From assembly GCF_012928505.1 (NCBI RefSeq), contig NZ_JABBJN010000009.1, positions 62,001 to 126,000 on the forward strand: a stretch of 64,000 bases of DNA, written 5' to 3'. Below the pieces are notes generated by a model. That model saw nothing but the letters and a program-made list of their open reading frames with translations, was not told the origin of the DNA and made no database searches. The position numbers were made by a program, and so were the translations under genes. The number at the start of each line of letters is the position of its first letter. Position 1 is the first letter of the stretch. This stretch comes from Achromobacter sp. Bel (GTDB taxonomy: Bacteria; Pseudomonadota; Gammaproteobacteria; Burkholderiales; Burkholderiaceae_B). Shown here in pieces: positions 32,598 through 41,368 of the stretch.

Positions 32598-33788
32598 ATG
32601 ACTGACCTGTTATTGAAAAATGTCCGCGTTTCGCGCGCCGACGCCGTGGACGTGTTGGTGCGGGCAGGCCACATCGCCCGGATCGGCCCCGGCATCGATG
32701 CCGCGGCAGATGCCTTGGTAGAAGATGGCGGCGGCGCCCTGCTGCTGCCCGGCCTGATCGAAGGGCATACCCATCTGGACAAGACCAACTGGGAGTCGCC
32801 CTGGTACGTGAACGAGGTCGGGTCCGCGTTGACGGATCGCATCGACAACGAGCGCGCATGGCGAGCCAGCACCGGCCACGACGCCGCCAGCCATGCGCGC
32901 GCACTGGCGCTAGCCTTTCTGCGTGAAGGCACGACCCGCATCCGCAGCCACGTCGATGTCGATACCGACGCCGGCTTGCGCCACCTGCACGGCGTGCATG
33001 CCATCCGCGACGAGTTGGCCAGCCGCGTCGAGATCCAGACCGTGGCATTCCCGCAATCGGGTTTGCTGATTCGCCCCGGCACCGCCGAATTGCTGGACCA
33101 GGCGCTGGCACAAGGCGCCGACGTGCTGGGCGGGCTGGACCCGTCAGCCATTGACCGCGATCCCGCAAAATCCCTGGACGTGCTGTTCGGCCTGGCCGAC
33201 AGGCATGGCAAGCCGGTGGACATCCATCTGCACGAGCCTGGCGAGCTGGGCGCGTTCACGCTGGACCTGATCCTGGATCGAGTGGCCGCATTGGGCATGC
33301 AGGGCAAGGTGGTCATCAGCCATGCTTTCTGTCTGGGCGGAGTCGATGCCAGGCGGCTGGACGGCTTGCTTGGGCGCCTGGCCGCGCTGGACACGGCCGT
33401 GCTGACCACCGCGCCGCCCTCCCGGCCTGTGCCGGCCGTTCGTGCCTGCCGCCAGGCCGGCGTGACGATTTTCGGGGGCAATGACGGCATCCGTGATACC
33501 TGGACGCCTTATGGCAGCCCGGACATGCTGGCGCGTGCCATGATGATCGGCCTGCGCAACGATCTGCGTCGCGATGACGAGGTCGATTGGGCTTTCGATT
33601 GCGTGACCGGGGCCGCTGCCCGCGCCTGCGGGTTTGCCGATTACGGCCTGACGCCGGGCGCGCGGGCCGACCTGGTCCTGGTGGACGCCAGTTGCGTGGC
33701 CGAAGCCGTCGTGACTCGCAAGCCCCGCCGCCTGGTCGTGGCGGGCGGCGCGATCGTCGCGCGCAACGGCCAGGACGCCATCGCCTGA
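32598..33788 (+). CDS. Amidohydrolase of the cytosine-deaminase/atrazine-hydrolase-like group
   Basis: This 396-residue metal-dependent hydrolase has the N-terminal LLPGLIEGHTHLDKTNW motif (two metal His), IRSHVDVDTDAGLRHLHG, DIHLHEPGELG, VVISHAFCLGGVD and the catalytic Asp segment TIFGGNDGIRDTWTPYGS, closing with LVLVDA and VVAGGAIVARNG. This arrangement resembles cytosine deaminase CodA and N-isopropylammelide-type hydrolases acting on ring amides or amino groups. It precedes a convergent LysR gene and shares a region with other catabolic genes. The substrate cannot be assigned. Confidence 0.85.
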   Translation: MTDLLLKNVRVSRADAVDVLVRAGHIARIGPGIDAAADALVEDGGGALLLPGLIEGHTHLDKTNWESPWYVNEVGSALTDRIDNERAWRASTGHDAASHARALALAFLREGTTRIRSHVDVDTDAGLRHLHGVHAIRDELASRVEIQTVAFPQSGLLIRPGTAELLDQALAQGADVLGGLDPSAIDRDPAKSLDVLFGLADRHGKPVDIHLHEPGELGAFTLDLILDRVAALGMQGKVVISHAFCLGGVDARRLDGLLGRLAALDTAVLTTAPPSRPVPAVRACRQAGVTIFGGNDGIRDTWTPYGSPDMLARAMMIGLRNDLRRDDEVDWAFDCVTGAAARACGFADYGLTPGARADLVLVDASCVAEAVVTRKPRRLVVAGGAIVARNGQDAIA

Positions 33789-33816
33789 TCGCTTGGACGC
33801 CTGGGCCTTGAAGCGG

Positions 33817-34701
33817 CTAGGGCGGGGACAGGCCGAGCTGCGACTCGGTCAGTTCCACGAAGGCCCGCATCAATTCCGACCGCACGCCCGCGCGTAGCCA
33901 GATGGCGCCCACGGTTCGCACCGGGCACGGCGCCGGCAGCGGCCAGCGCTTGACCCGCGCCGGCGGCGTGCCGGAGGCGGCCCAGTCGGGCAGCAACGCC
34001 ACCCCCAACCCCTCAGAGACCAGCTTGGCGATGGAATCGATTCCATCGAGCTCGAAACGCACCTGTGGCCGCAGGTTGCGCGCCCGCAGATAGTCGTCCG
34101 CCATCTTTCCGCCGACCACGCTGCGGTCGTAGCAGATGTAGGGTTCGCGCGCGATCACCGCCAGTGGGTCGCGCACCTTCATGTTGGCGGGAGTGACCAG
34201 CACCAGGGGCTCGTGGCGAAGATCGCGCCACGCGCAGGTCTTGGGCAGCGGAAACAGCGGGTGCACCAGCAGCGCGCCGTCCAGTTCGCCTGACTGCACC
34301 TTGCCGTACAGCAGGGTGGTGGGAGCGGGTTCGATATAGATTTCGATATGCGGGTGGCGCGCGACCCAGGTCCGCAGCACGGGCGGCATGATGCCGGTCA
34401 GTGCGGTGGGCGTGGCGCCCAGCCGCAAGGGGCCGGCGGGCAGTTCGGTGTCGCTGGCGGCCGAGCGCAGGTCCCGCACGTCGCGCAGGATCTGGCGGGC
34501 GCGCTCCAGGATGCGCAGGCCGGCGGGCGTGGGTTTGACGGTGCGCCCGGAACGGGCGATCAGCGCGCTGCCCACGTCGGCTTCCAGCGCCCGCAGCCGC
34601 TGCTGCACGGTGGCCGGCGTCAAGCCCTGGTGCCGCGCGGCCTGGGCGATGGAACCCAGTTCCACGACGTGCACATAGGTTTGCAGAAAGCGCGAATCCA
34701 C
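33817..34701 (-). CDS. LysR family transcriptional regulator
   Basis: This 294-residue regulator starts at GTG (34701), giving (M)DSRFLQTYVHVVELGSIAQA, a standard LysR start; AAGAGG lies about ten bases upstream, while the longer frame to 34800 adds residues outside the usual fold. The HTH is AQAARHQGLTPATVQQRLRALE and the effector domain begins near residue 90 (GPLRLGATPTALTGIMPPVL). It is divergent from the enolase-superfamily gene and convergent with the amidohydrolase, so it probably controls the former. Confidence 0.92.
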   Translation of the reverse strand: MDSRFLQTYVHVVELGSIAQAARHQGLTPATVQQRLRALEADVGSALIARSGRTVKPTPAGLRILERARQILRDVRDLRSAASDTELPAGPLRLGATPTALTGIMPPVLRTWVARHPHIEIYIEPAPTTLLYGKVQSGELDGALLVHPLFPLPKTCAWRDLRHEPLVLVTPANMKVRDPLAVIAREPYICYDRSVVGGKMADDYLRARNLRPQVRFELDGIDSIAKLVSEGLGVALLPDWAASGTPPARVKRWPLPAPCPVRTVGAIWLRAGVRSELMRAFVELTESQLGLSPP

Positions 34702-34725
34702 AGCGGCAAGCCTCTTGGGAAGATG

Positions 34726-34739
34726 GAATATCCATATTC
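34726..34739. promoter_or_regulatory. Candidate LysR operator
   Basis: GAATAT-CC-ATATTC is a perfect 14-base palindrome lying 25 bp from the lysR start in the divergent region to the enolase-superfamily gene. Size and A/T content suit a LysR recognition site. Confidence 0.5.
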
Positions 34740-34862
34740 TAAAGATGTGTGACGATAATTGTTGTTTTCTTTGGCGAAGGGAAGAATACGTCCGGAGCAT
34801 TTAGCCGGCGCAAGACGCGTTGGCGCCGCCTGTCGGAATTTCCCTTTATCAAGGAGCCTGCC

Positions 34863-35990
34863 GTGCCCATCATTGAATCCATCGACGTATGCGCCGCTGC
34901 GGTGCCGTTGGACAAAGTCACTTCATTCTCGAACCGCACCGTTTCCACGCGGCACTATGGCCTGGTCAAGGTGCGTTCCACCGATGGCGTCGAAGGCATC
35001 GGCTTTTGCTATGTGGGCAGCGCCGGCGGGGCCATCTTCGAAGCGGCGGTGCAAAGCCTGCTGGGGCCCGTGCTGCTGGGCAAGGACTCGCATGCCGTCG
35101 AAGGCCTGTGGCAATCCATGTATCAGGAGGCGCTGCTGCAAGGCCGCCAGGGCACCGTGATGCGTGCGTTGAGCGCGCTGGACATCGCGCTGTGGGACCT
35201 GAACGCCAAGACGGCCGGCCTGCCGCTGCACAAGTTCCTGGGCGCGGTAGAACTTGAGACCGTACCCGCGTACGCCAGCGGCGGCTACTACCTGGATGGC
35301 AAGACGCCGCAGCATCTGGGCGAAGAAATGGCCAGCTATGTGGACAAGGGTTTCCGCGCGGTCAAGATGAAGACCGGCCGCCTGTCGCCGCGCGAGGAAG
35401 AAGCGCGCTTGAAGGCGGCGCGAGAAGCCGTGGGCCCCGACGTCGAACTGATGATGGACTGCAACAACGCCTGGCAGGACGTGACCCAGGCCATGCAGTA
35501 CATTCGCCGCTTCGAGCAGTACGAGCCCTATTTCATCGAAGAACCCTTCAGCCCGGATGACATCGACAGCCATGCCAAGCTGGCGCGCCTGACGCATCTG
35601 CCGATTGCCACCGCCGAAATCGGTTATGGCCGCTGGTACCACAAGGAATTGCTGGACAAGGGGGCGGCCGGTATTCTGCAGACGGACGCCGCCGTGTGCG
35701 GCGGCATCACCGAGTGGAAGCGCATTGCGGCTACGGCCGCCAGCTACGGCGTGGTTGTCTGCCCGCATTGGTTCCACGATGTGCATGCGCCGCTGGTGGC
35801 GGCTACGCCGAATGCGCGCTACGTCGAGTTCTTCTGGGATGATCAGGTGCTGAACTTCCGCAAGCTGGTCGATCGTCAACTGACGCACAAGCAAGGACGC
35901 GTGGTGTTGCACCAGGAACCCGGTCTGGGTTTTGGGTTCGACGAACGCATGGTCGAACGGTACGGAAAGTGGGCCCGGGTCGGCCGTTGA
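34863..35990 (+). CDS. Enolase-superfamily enzyme (mandelate racemase/muconate lactonizing group)
   Basis: Starting at GTG with AAGGAG seven bases upstream, this 375-residue enzyme begins (M)PIIESIDVCAAAVPLDKVTS. Catalytic features are the KxK motif Lys168-Met-Lys170 (RAVKMKTGR), metal ligands Asp199, Glu226 and Glu252 (MMDCNN, IEEPF, IATAEIGYG), and an Asp275/His302 region (QTDAAVCGG, PHWFHDVHAPL). The set fits mandelate racemase-type acid-sugar dehydratases or racemases. The Bug receptor lies 73 bp downstream, which suggests uptake and dehydration or racemisation of an organic or sugar acid. The exact substrate is not readable. Confidence 0.88.
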   Translation: MPIIESIDVCAAAVPLDKVTSFSNRTVSTRHYGLVKVRSTDGVEGIGFCYVGSAGGAIFEAAVQSLLGPVLLGKDSHAVEGLWQSMYQEALLQGRQGTVMRALSALDIALWDLNAKTAGLPLHKFLGAVELETVPAYASGGYYLDGKTPQHLGEEMASYVDKGFRAVKMKTGRLSPREEEARLKAAREAVGPDVELMMDCNNAWQDVTQAMQYIRRFEQYEPYFIEEPFSPDDIDSHAKLARLTHLPIATAEIGYGRWYHKELLDKGAAGILQTDAAVCGGITEWKRIAATAASYGVVVCPHWFHDVHAPLVAATPNARYVEFFWDDQVLNFRKLVDRQLTHKQGRVVLHQEPGLGFGFDERMVERYGKWARVGR

Positions 35991-36063
35991 GGCCACCCCG
36001 CAAGCAGGCAGTGCTTCGCTAAAACCAGCCGCCGGCCTACGGGACCGGCGCGAGGAGACAAGA

Positions 36064-37050
36064 ATGCAACGCAGGCAATTCATGACTGGCGCCGCGGCGC
36101 TGGGGGTGGGGCTTGTCCTGCCCGCTGCGGCCCGGGCGCAACAGCCCGACCTGCCGTCCGGCCCCGTGAAGATCGTGGTGGGCTTTCCGGCAGGCGGGGG
36201 CACCGATGTGCTGGCCCGGTTGCTGGGGCAGAAGCTGGGCGTGATGTGGAACATGCCCGTCATCGTGGAAAACCGCGCGGGCGCGGCCGGCATCATCGCC
36301 GCCGAGCAGGTGGCCCGGCAACCCAATGACGGCAACACCCTCTTGATGGCGCATGTGAACAGTCACGGCATCGCGCCGGGCCTGCAGCCCAAGCTGGCCT
36401 ATTCGGTGGACCGCGATTTCTCGCCCATCGCGCTGGTGGGCAAGACGCCCACCATCCTGATCGGTGGCGCGTCCCAGCCGGCCAAGACCTTGCCCGACCT
36501 GGTCAAGCTGTGCCGCGCGCAACCCGGCAAGATCGTGTTCGGGTCGGCCGGCGCCGGCTCCGCGCAGCATCTCGCGCTGGAGATCTTCAAGGCGCGCGCC
36601 GGCATCGACGTGCTGCATGTGCCGTATAAAGGGTCCGCGCCGCTGATGAACGATCTGATGGGCGGCCATGTTCAGTACTGCTTCGAAGGCATGACGACGG
36701 CGACGCCGCTGCTGCAGTCGGGCAAGGTGATCGCGCTGGCGCAGACCCTGCAACAGCGCTCCAAGAGCCAGCCGGACGTGCCGACGGTGGCCGAGCAAGG
36801 CTATCCGGGGTTCGAGGCCAGCATCTGGTTCGGCATGGTGGGGCCGGGCAAGATGCCCGGCGCCATGGTCCAGCGCATGAACGGCGACATCGACCGCGTG
36901 CTGGCCATGCCGGACGTGCAGGAGAAGCTGGCGCAGGTGGGCGCCGAAGACGGCGGCGGCAGCGTGCAGCGCTTTGCCGACTTCATGGCGAAGGAACAGC
37001 AGAAGTACGCGACAACGATCAAAGAGGCGAAGATCGTCGTCGAAAGCTGA
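36064..37050 (+). CDS. Bug/TctC family periplasmic solute-binding protein
   Basis: This 328-residue tripartite-tricarboxylate-receptor type protein has a twin-arginine-like signal peptide (MQRRQFMTGAAALGVGLVLP, cleavage near ARA-QQ). The mature part has KIVVGFPAGGGTDVLARLLG, VIVENRAGAAGIIAAEQVA, VLHVPYKGSAPLMNDLMGG and PDVPTVAEQGYPGF, all family hallmarks. No TctA/TctB membrane partners are encoded nearby, which is common for the very numerous Bug proteins of Bordetella and Achromobacter. It follows the enolase-superfamily gene in the same direction and probably binds its carboxylate substrate. Confidence 0.94.
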   Translation: MQRRQFMTGAAALGVGLVLPAAARAQQPDLPSGPVKIVVGFPAGGGTDVLARLLGQKLGVMWNMPVIVENRAGAAGIIAAEQVARQPNDGNTLLMAHVNSHGIAPGLQPKLAYSVDRDFSPIALVGKTPTILIGGASQPAKTLPDLVKLCRAQPGKIVFGSAGAGSAQHLALEIFKARAGIDVLHVPYKGSAPLMNDLMGGHVQYCFEGMTTATPLLQSGKVIALAQTLQQRSKSQPDVPTVAEQGYPGFEASIWFGMVGPGKMPGAMVQRMNGDIDRVLAMPDVQEKLAQVGAEDGGGSVQRFADFMAKEQQKYATTIKEAKIVVES

Positions 37051-37080
37051 CGCGGCAATTGGCCCGCGCCGGACGGTGGC

Positions 37081-37929
37081 TCAGCGCGCGTCCGGGTCCA
37101 CCCAGCCCGCCATCGCCGAGATCGAGCGGGCCTTCTCGCGCAGCAGGCGCGCCGTGCCGGACTCCAGCTCATCATCGATCGCGCCCACCGGCCCCATCAG
37201 GGTGATGGCCGCGGTCATTTCGCCCAGCATGTCGAAGATGGGGGCCGACAGCGACGTGAAGTGCGGCAGCAGCGCGTGGCGGCAACGGCTGATGTGGTGC
37301 TTCTGCACCTCGTCGCGGATCGCCTGCACGTCTTTCTCCGTATAGGAATTGCCGGGGGCGCCGCCATGGCTTTCCGGCGTCGCCGAGGCCAGTTCCTGCG
37401 CAAGCAGGTCGCGGGTCAGGGCGTCCGGCAGATGGGCCAGGAAGTTGCGGCCTAGCGCGGACGACAGCAACGGCATCACGCTGCCCACGCGCAATTCCAG
37501 CAACGGCCGGCTGCGGCTGCCTTCCACCCGGTAGACGATCGTGGGGCCCTTGTTGCCCCATACCCCCAGGAACACCGTGTGCCCGGTGACGGCGGCCACT
37601 TCGGCCATGATGGGGCGAGCCGTGGTGAACACGTCGAATTGCTCCAGGGCCGCCAGGCCCAGCCGCAGGGCATAGGGCCCCAGGCCGTAATGGCCGGTGT
37701 CAGCATGCTGCTGCACCACGCCCACCTTCTGGAAACTGACCAGGTAATAGTGCACGTTGGGCACGGTCAGTTCACAGGCGTCGGCGATTTCCTTCAAGGG
37801 CATCGGGCGGCCGGTCTTGCGGATCACGTCCAGGATCCGGAACCCCACTTCGATCGACTGGATGCCTCGGCGCGCAGCGGTCGGCGCCTGTTCCGTGTTC
37901 TTTTCAACCTTGCCGGCGGGCCTTGCCAT
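37081..37929 (-). CDS. IclR family transcriptional regulator
   Basis: This 282-residue regulator has an N-terminal winged helix (IQSIEVGFRILDVIRKTGRP, MPLKEIADACELTVPNVHYYLVSF) and a C-terminal effector domain (GHYGLGPYALRLG, MPLLSSALGRNFLAHLP, ISRCRHALLPHFTSLSAPIFD). The start at MARPAGKVEK (37929) is preferred over an in-frame start at 38076 that would occupy the divergent promoter. It is divergent from the permease-nitrilase-flavin reductase operon, its likely target. Confidence 0.93.
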   Translation of the reverse strand: MARPAGKVEKNTEQAPTAARRGIQSIEVGFRILDVIRKTGRPMPLKEIADACELTVPNVHYYLVSFQKVGVVQQHADTGHYGLGPYALRLGLAALEQFDVFTTARPIMAEVAAVTGHTVFLGVWGNKGPTIVYRVEGSRSRPLLELRVGSVMPLLSSALGRNFLAHLPDALTRDLLAQELASATPESHGGAPGNSYTEKDVQAIRDEVQKHHISRCRHALLPHFTSLSAPIFDMLGEMTAAITLMGPVGAIDDELESGTARLLREKARSISAMAGWVDPDAR

Positions 37930-38044
37930 GACTGCCTCCACGATGTCTTTGGCGGCAGTGTAGCAGCGGCCCCGCCACGTTCCGGCCGATGGCGGGGACA
38001 GGTTTTCCGGGTTTCCCCCAGCTATGTCGTGCCTGGCTTCAAGT

Positions 38045-38076
38045 TTGATAATAGTTAATGCGTACAGCAGTATCAA
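38045..38076. promoter_or_regulatory. Candidate IclR operator in the divergent iclR-permease region
   Basis: TTGATA (38045-38050) and TATCAA (38071-38076) form an inverted pair with a 20-bp gap, in an AT-rich segment 26 bp upstream of the permease start. It could bind two regulator dimers or overlap the promoter. Confidence 0.4.
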
Positions 38077-38101
38077 TTAAAAACGATCGGGGAATGCAAG
38101 C

Positions 38102-39754
38102 ATGGAAGCCAATGTCGCAATGCCGCGGATAGACGCCGCGCCGACGCTCAGCCGGAAAGAGGAACGCCAGGTGGTGGTGGCCTCGACCCTGGGCACGTTG
38201 TTCGAGTGGTACGACTTTTTCATCTACGGGACGCTCGCCGTTTTCATGAGCCAGGTGCTGTTTCCGCAGGACAACCCTACCGTGGCGCTGCTTGCGGCGT
38301 TGGGCGCGCTGGCGGTGGGCTTCATCATCCGTCCGCTGGGCGCGGTGATGTTCGGCTACCTGGGCGACAAGTGGGGCCGCAAATACACGTTCTTGATTAC
38401 GGTTGTGATGATGGGCGGCGCCACCGTCTTGATCGGCTGCCTGCCCACCTATGAATCGGCGGGCCACCTGTCGTGGATCCTGCTGCTGACGTTGCGCGTC
38501 ATCCAGGGCCTGGCGGTAGGCGGGGAGTACGGCGGCGCCGTGATCTACGTGGCCGAGCATTGCGAACCCAAGCGCCGCGGCCTGTTGACCGGCTGGATCC
38601 AGATCACCTCGTCGGCCGGCCTGATCCTGTCGCTGGTCGTCATCCTGTGCACCCAGGCGGCGATGAGCGCGGAAGATTTCCGCCAATGGGGCTGGCGCCT
38701 GCCGTTCATCCTGTCGATCGTGATGCTGGCGATTTCGATCTATGTGCGCGCCAAGCTGCATGAATCGCCCGTCTTCACGCGCATGAAGCAGCAGAACCGC
38801 CTGTCGAAGAACCCGATCAAGGAAACATTCGGCCAATGGTCCAGCCTGCGGCTGGTGCTGCTGGCGCTGATCGGCGTGACCGCCGGCCAGGGCGCAACCT
38901 ACTTCACGGGACAGTTCTACGTGATGATCTTCCTGCAGCAGGCGGTGCAGATCGACCAGACCAGCGTCTACACGCTGATCCTGATCGGCTTCATCATCGG
39001 CGCGCCGACCTTCGTGCTGTTCGGCTGGCTGTCCGACCGGATCGGCCGCAAGTGGATCATGATGGCGGGCCTGTTCATCGCCGCCATCGGCTATCACTCC
39101 ATGTTCGACGTGCTGCTGAAAGCCGGCAACCCGGCCCTGGCGCAAGCCATGCAAAGCACGCCAGTGCGTGTGCATGCCGACACCAGCGGCGGGGCCTGCG
39201 ACTTCGGCTTGCAGGCCGCGATGATCGGCAGCCACGCCGACCACAAGAAGGTGTGCGTGCAGGCCAAGAAATTCCTGGTCGGCAAGGGCATCAACTTCGA
39301 ATACGCAGCCCCGTTACCCGGCCAGGACATCGCCCTGACCGTGGGCGGCGTCACCGTCAACGGTTTCGACCGCGCAGGCTACGCCCGCGCGCTGACGGCG
39401 GCCGGCTACCCCGACCGCGCCGACCCCGCGCGCGTGGACCGCGCCACCATCATCCTGATCCTGGTGCTGATGACGGCGGTCGTCGCGATGGTCTACGGGC
39501 CGGTCGCGTCCTATCTGGTCGAGTTGTTCCCCCCCCGCATCCGATATACCGCGCTATCCTTCCCGTACCACATCGGCGCAGGCATCTTCGGCGGGATCGT
39601 GCCGTTTACCGCGACCTATCTGGCGCAGGCCAGGGGCAATATTTTCGGCGGTTTGATGTACCCGGTGGTCGTGATGGTGGTGGTGGGCATCATCGGCAGC
39701 CTGTTCCTGCCGAACACGCGCGCCCAGGCCATCGACGAAGACCCCATCCATTAA
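38102..39754 (+). CDS. MFS permease, metabolite:H+ symporter (MHS) type with a large internal loop
   Basis: This 550-residue permease has the MHS hallmarks: LGTLFEWYDFFIYGTLA in helix 1, GDKWGRKYTFLITVVMMGG, GLAVGGEYGGAVIYVAEHC, and LFGWLSDRIGRKWIMMAGL at the half-way loop. About residues 340-444 form a hydrophilic insertion between membrane segments with two Cys (GACDFG, KKVCVQAKKFL), absent from short MHS proteins such as ShiA or KgtP. It heads an operon with nitrilase (16 bp) and flavin reductase genes, so it probably imports the nitrilase substrate or a related acid. Confidence 0.92.
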   Translation: MEANVAMPRIDAAPTLSRKEERQVVVASTLGTLFEWYDFFIYGTLAVFMSQVLFPQDNPTVALLAALGALAVGFIIRPLGAVMFGYLGDKWGRKYTFLITVVMMGGATVLIGCLPTYESAGHLSWILLLTLRVIQGLAVGGEYGGAVIYVAEHCEPKRRGLLTGWIQITSSAGLILSLVVILCTQAAMSAEDFRQWGWRLPFILSIVMLAISIYVRAKLHESPVFTRMKQQNRLSKNPIKETFGQWSSLRLVLLALIGVTAGQGATYFTGQFYVMIFLQQAVQIDQTSVYTLILIGFIIGAPTFVLFGWLSDRIGRKWIMMAGLFIAAIGYHSMFDVLLKAGNPALAQAMQSTPVRVHADTSGGACDFGLQAAMIGSHADHKKVCVQAKKFLVGKGINFEYAAPLPGQDIALTVGGVTVNGFDRAGYARALTAAGYPDRADPARVDRATIILILVLMTAVVAMVYGPVASYLVELFPPRIRYTALSFPYHIGAGIFGGIVPFTATYLAQARGNIFGGLMYPVVVMVVVGIIGSLFLPNTRAQAIDEDPIH

Positions 39755-39770
39755 AAGAGCGAGGAGAGAC

Positions 39771-40730
39771 ATGTCCGTGCAATCGAGCTTCAAGGCCGCC
39801 GTCATCCAGGCGGCGTCCATTCCGACCGACAGCCTGGCTTGCGCCCATAAGGCGGCCTCCCTGATCCGCCAGGCGGCGGAGCAGGGCGCCCGGGTGCTGG
39901 TGTTCCCCGAAGCCTTCCTGGGCGGCTACCCCAAGGGCAATTCCTTCGGTGCGCCCATCGGTATGCGCAAGCCCGAAGGCCGCGATGCCTTCGCCAACTA
40001 TCACCAGCAGGCCATCCGGCTGGACGGCGAGGAAGTCGCGGTGGTGGCCCAGGCCGCGGCCGACACCGGCAGTTTCGTCGTGATGGGCTGCATCGAGGCC
40101 GACGGCGGCACGCTGTATTGCACCGTGCTGTATTTCAATGGCCAGGAAGGCCTTGCCGGCAAGCACCGCAAGCTGATGCCAACCGCGGGCGAGCGGCTGA
40201 TCTGGGGCTTCGGCGATGGCTCGACGATGCCCGTCTTCGATACGCCCTACGGCAAGATCGGCGCCGTCATTTGCTGGGAAAACTACATGCCGATGCTGCG
40301 CATGTACATGTACAGCCAGGGCGTGGCCCTGTATTGCGCGCCCACGGCGGATGACCGCGACAGCTGGATCCCCAGCATGCGCCACATCGCGCTGGAAGGC
40401 CGCTGCTATGTCCTGACCGCCTGCCAGCACCTGCGCCGCGACGCGTATCCGGAAGACTTCGAATGCGCCTTGGGCGACAGCCCGGACACCGTGTTGATGC
40501 GCGGCGGCAGCGCCATCATCGACCCCTTGGGCGAAGTGCTGGCCGGCCCGGACTTTTCCGCCGAAACGATCCTGTACGCCGACATCAACCCCAACCAGAT
40601 CCTGCGCGGCAAGTACGACTTCGACGTGTCCGGCCACTACGCGCGGCCCGACGTGTTTCAGCTGCACGTCGACACCCGCGAGAAGCGGGCGGTATCTGCC
40701 ATCAGCGCGACTGGCCCGCAGGAGCCCTGA
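39771..40730 (+). CDS. Nitrilase (carbon-nitrogen hydrolase)
   Basis: This 319-residue enzyme has the nitrilase catalytic residues Glu47 (VFPEAFLGGYP), Lys134 (KHRKLMPTAGERLIWG) and Cys168 (AVICWENYMPMLRM). The CWENYMP context and TAGERLIWGFGDGS are those of true aliphatic or aryl nitrilases that convert nitriles to acids and ammonia, rather than the amidase branch found at 26654. It is co-transcribed with the MHS permease and overlaps no gene; the flavin reductase follows after 3 bp. GCGAGGAGAG provides a good ribosome binding site. Confidence 0.93.
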   Translation: MSVQSSFKAAVIQAASIPTDSLACAHKAASLIRQAAEQGARVLVFPEAFLGGYPKGNSFGAPIGMRKPEGRDAFANYHQQAIRLDGEEVAVVAQAAADTGSFVVMGCIEADGGTLYCTVLYFNGQEGLAGKHRKLMPTAGERLIWGFGDGSTMPVFDTPYGKIGAVICWENYMPMLRMYMYSQGVALYCAPTADDRDSWIPSMRHIALEGRCYVLTACQHLRRDAYPEDFECALGDSPDTVLMRGGSAIIDPLGEVLAGPDFSAETILYADINPNQILRGKYDFDVSGHYARPDVFQLHVDTREKRAVSAISATGPQEP

Positions 40731-40733
40731 GCC

Positions 40734-41348
40734 ATGCATTTCGATTTCAGCGCCCTGCCATCGCAGACGGTCTACAAGCTGTTGACGTCGACCGTCACTC
40801 CGCGTCCGATCGCGTGGGTCACCACGATATCGGATGAGGGCTGCGTCAACGCGGCGCCGTTCAGCTTCTTCAACGTCATGGGGCATCAGCCGCCTACGGT
40901 CGCCATCGGCCTGATGCGCCGCGCCAATGGCGAGCTCAAGGACACCAGCGCCAACATCATCGAAAACGGCGAGTTCGTGGTGAATCTGGTGGCCGAGTCG
41001 ATGATGCAGCAGATGAACCAGACCTGCGCGGACTACCCGCCCGGCGTGGACGAGCTGGCCAAGGCCGGATTGACGGCGCTGCCGGCCGCGCATGTGCGGC
41101 CGCCCCTGATCCAGGGTAGCCCGGTATCGCTGGAATGCGTCAGCCAGGCGACGATCGTGACCGGGCCGCACCAGGTCGTGGTCATCGGCCGCGTGCTGGG
41201 CGCGCATGTGAATGACGCCTATGTGCAGGATGCTGAGCGCGGCTACGTGAAGACCGCCGAGATGGGCCTGGTGGCCCGCATGCACGGCAGCGGGTGGTAC
41301 GCTCGCAGCACGGATTTGTTCCAGTTGGCGCGGCCCACGGAGCCCTAG
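40734..41348 (+). CDS. Flavin reductase-like FMN-binding split-barrel protein
   Basis: This 204-residue protein has the pattern TPRPIAWVTTISDEGCVNAAPFSFFNVMG, NIIENGEFVVNLV and VVVIGRVLGAHVND of the flavin reductase-like / DIM6-NTAB family. Members either supply reduced flavin to a monooxygenase or bind FMN with other roles. No monooxygenase partner is encoded here. It follows the nitrilase by 3 bp, so it belongs to the same catabolic operon. Confidence 0.87.
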   Translation: MHFDFSALPSQTVYKLLTSTVTPRPIAWVTTISDEGCVNAAPFSFFNVMGHQPPTVAIGLMRRANGELKDTSANIIENGEFVVNLVAESMMQQMNQTCADYPPGVDELAKAGLTALPAAHVRPPLIQGSPVSLECVSQATIVTGPHQVVVIGRVLGAHVNDAYVQDAERGYVKTAEMGLVARMHGSGWYARSTDLFQLARPTEP

Positions 41349-41368
41349 CCAAGTCACGGAAAGGAGAA

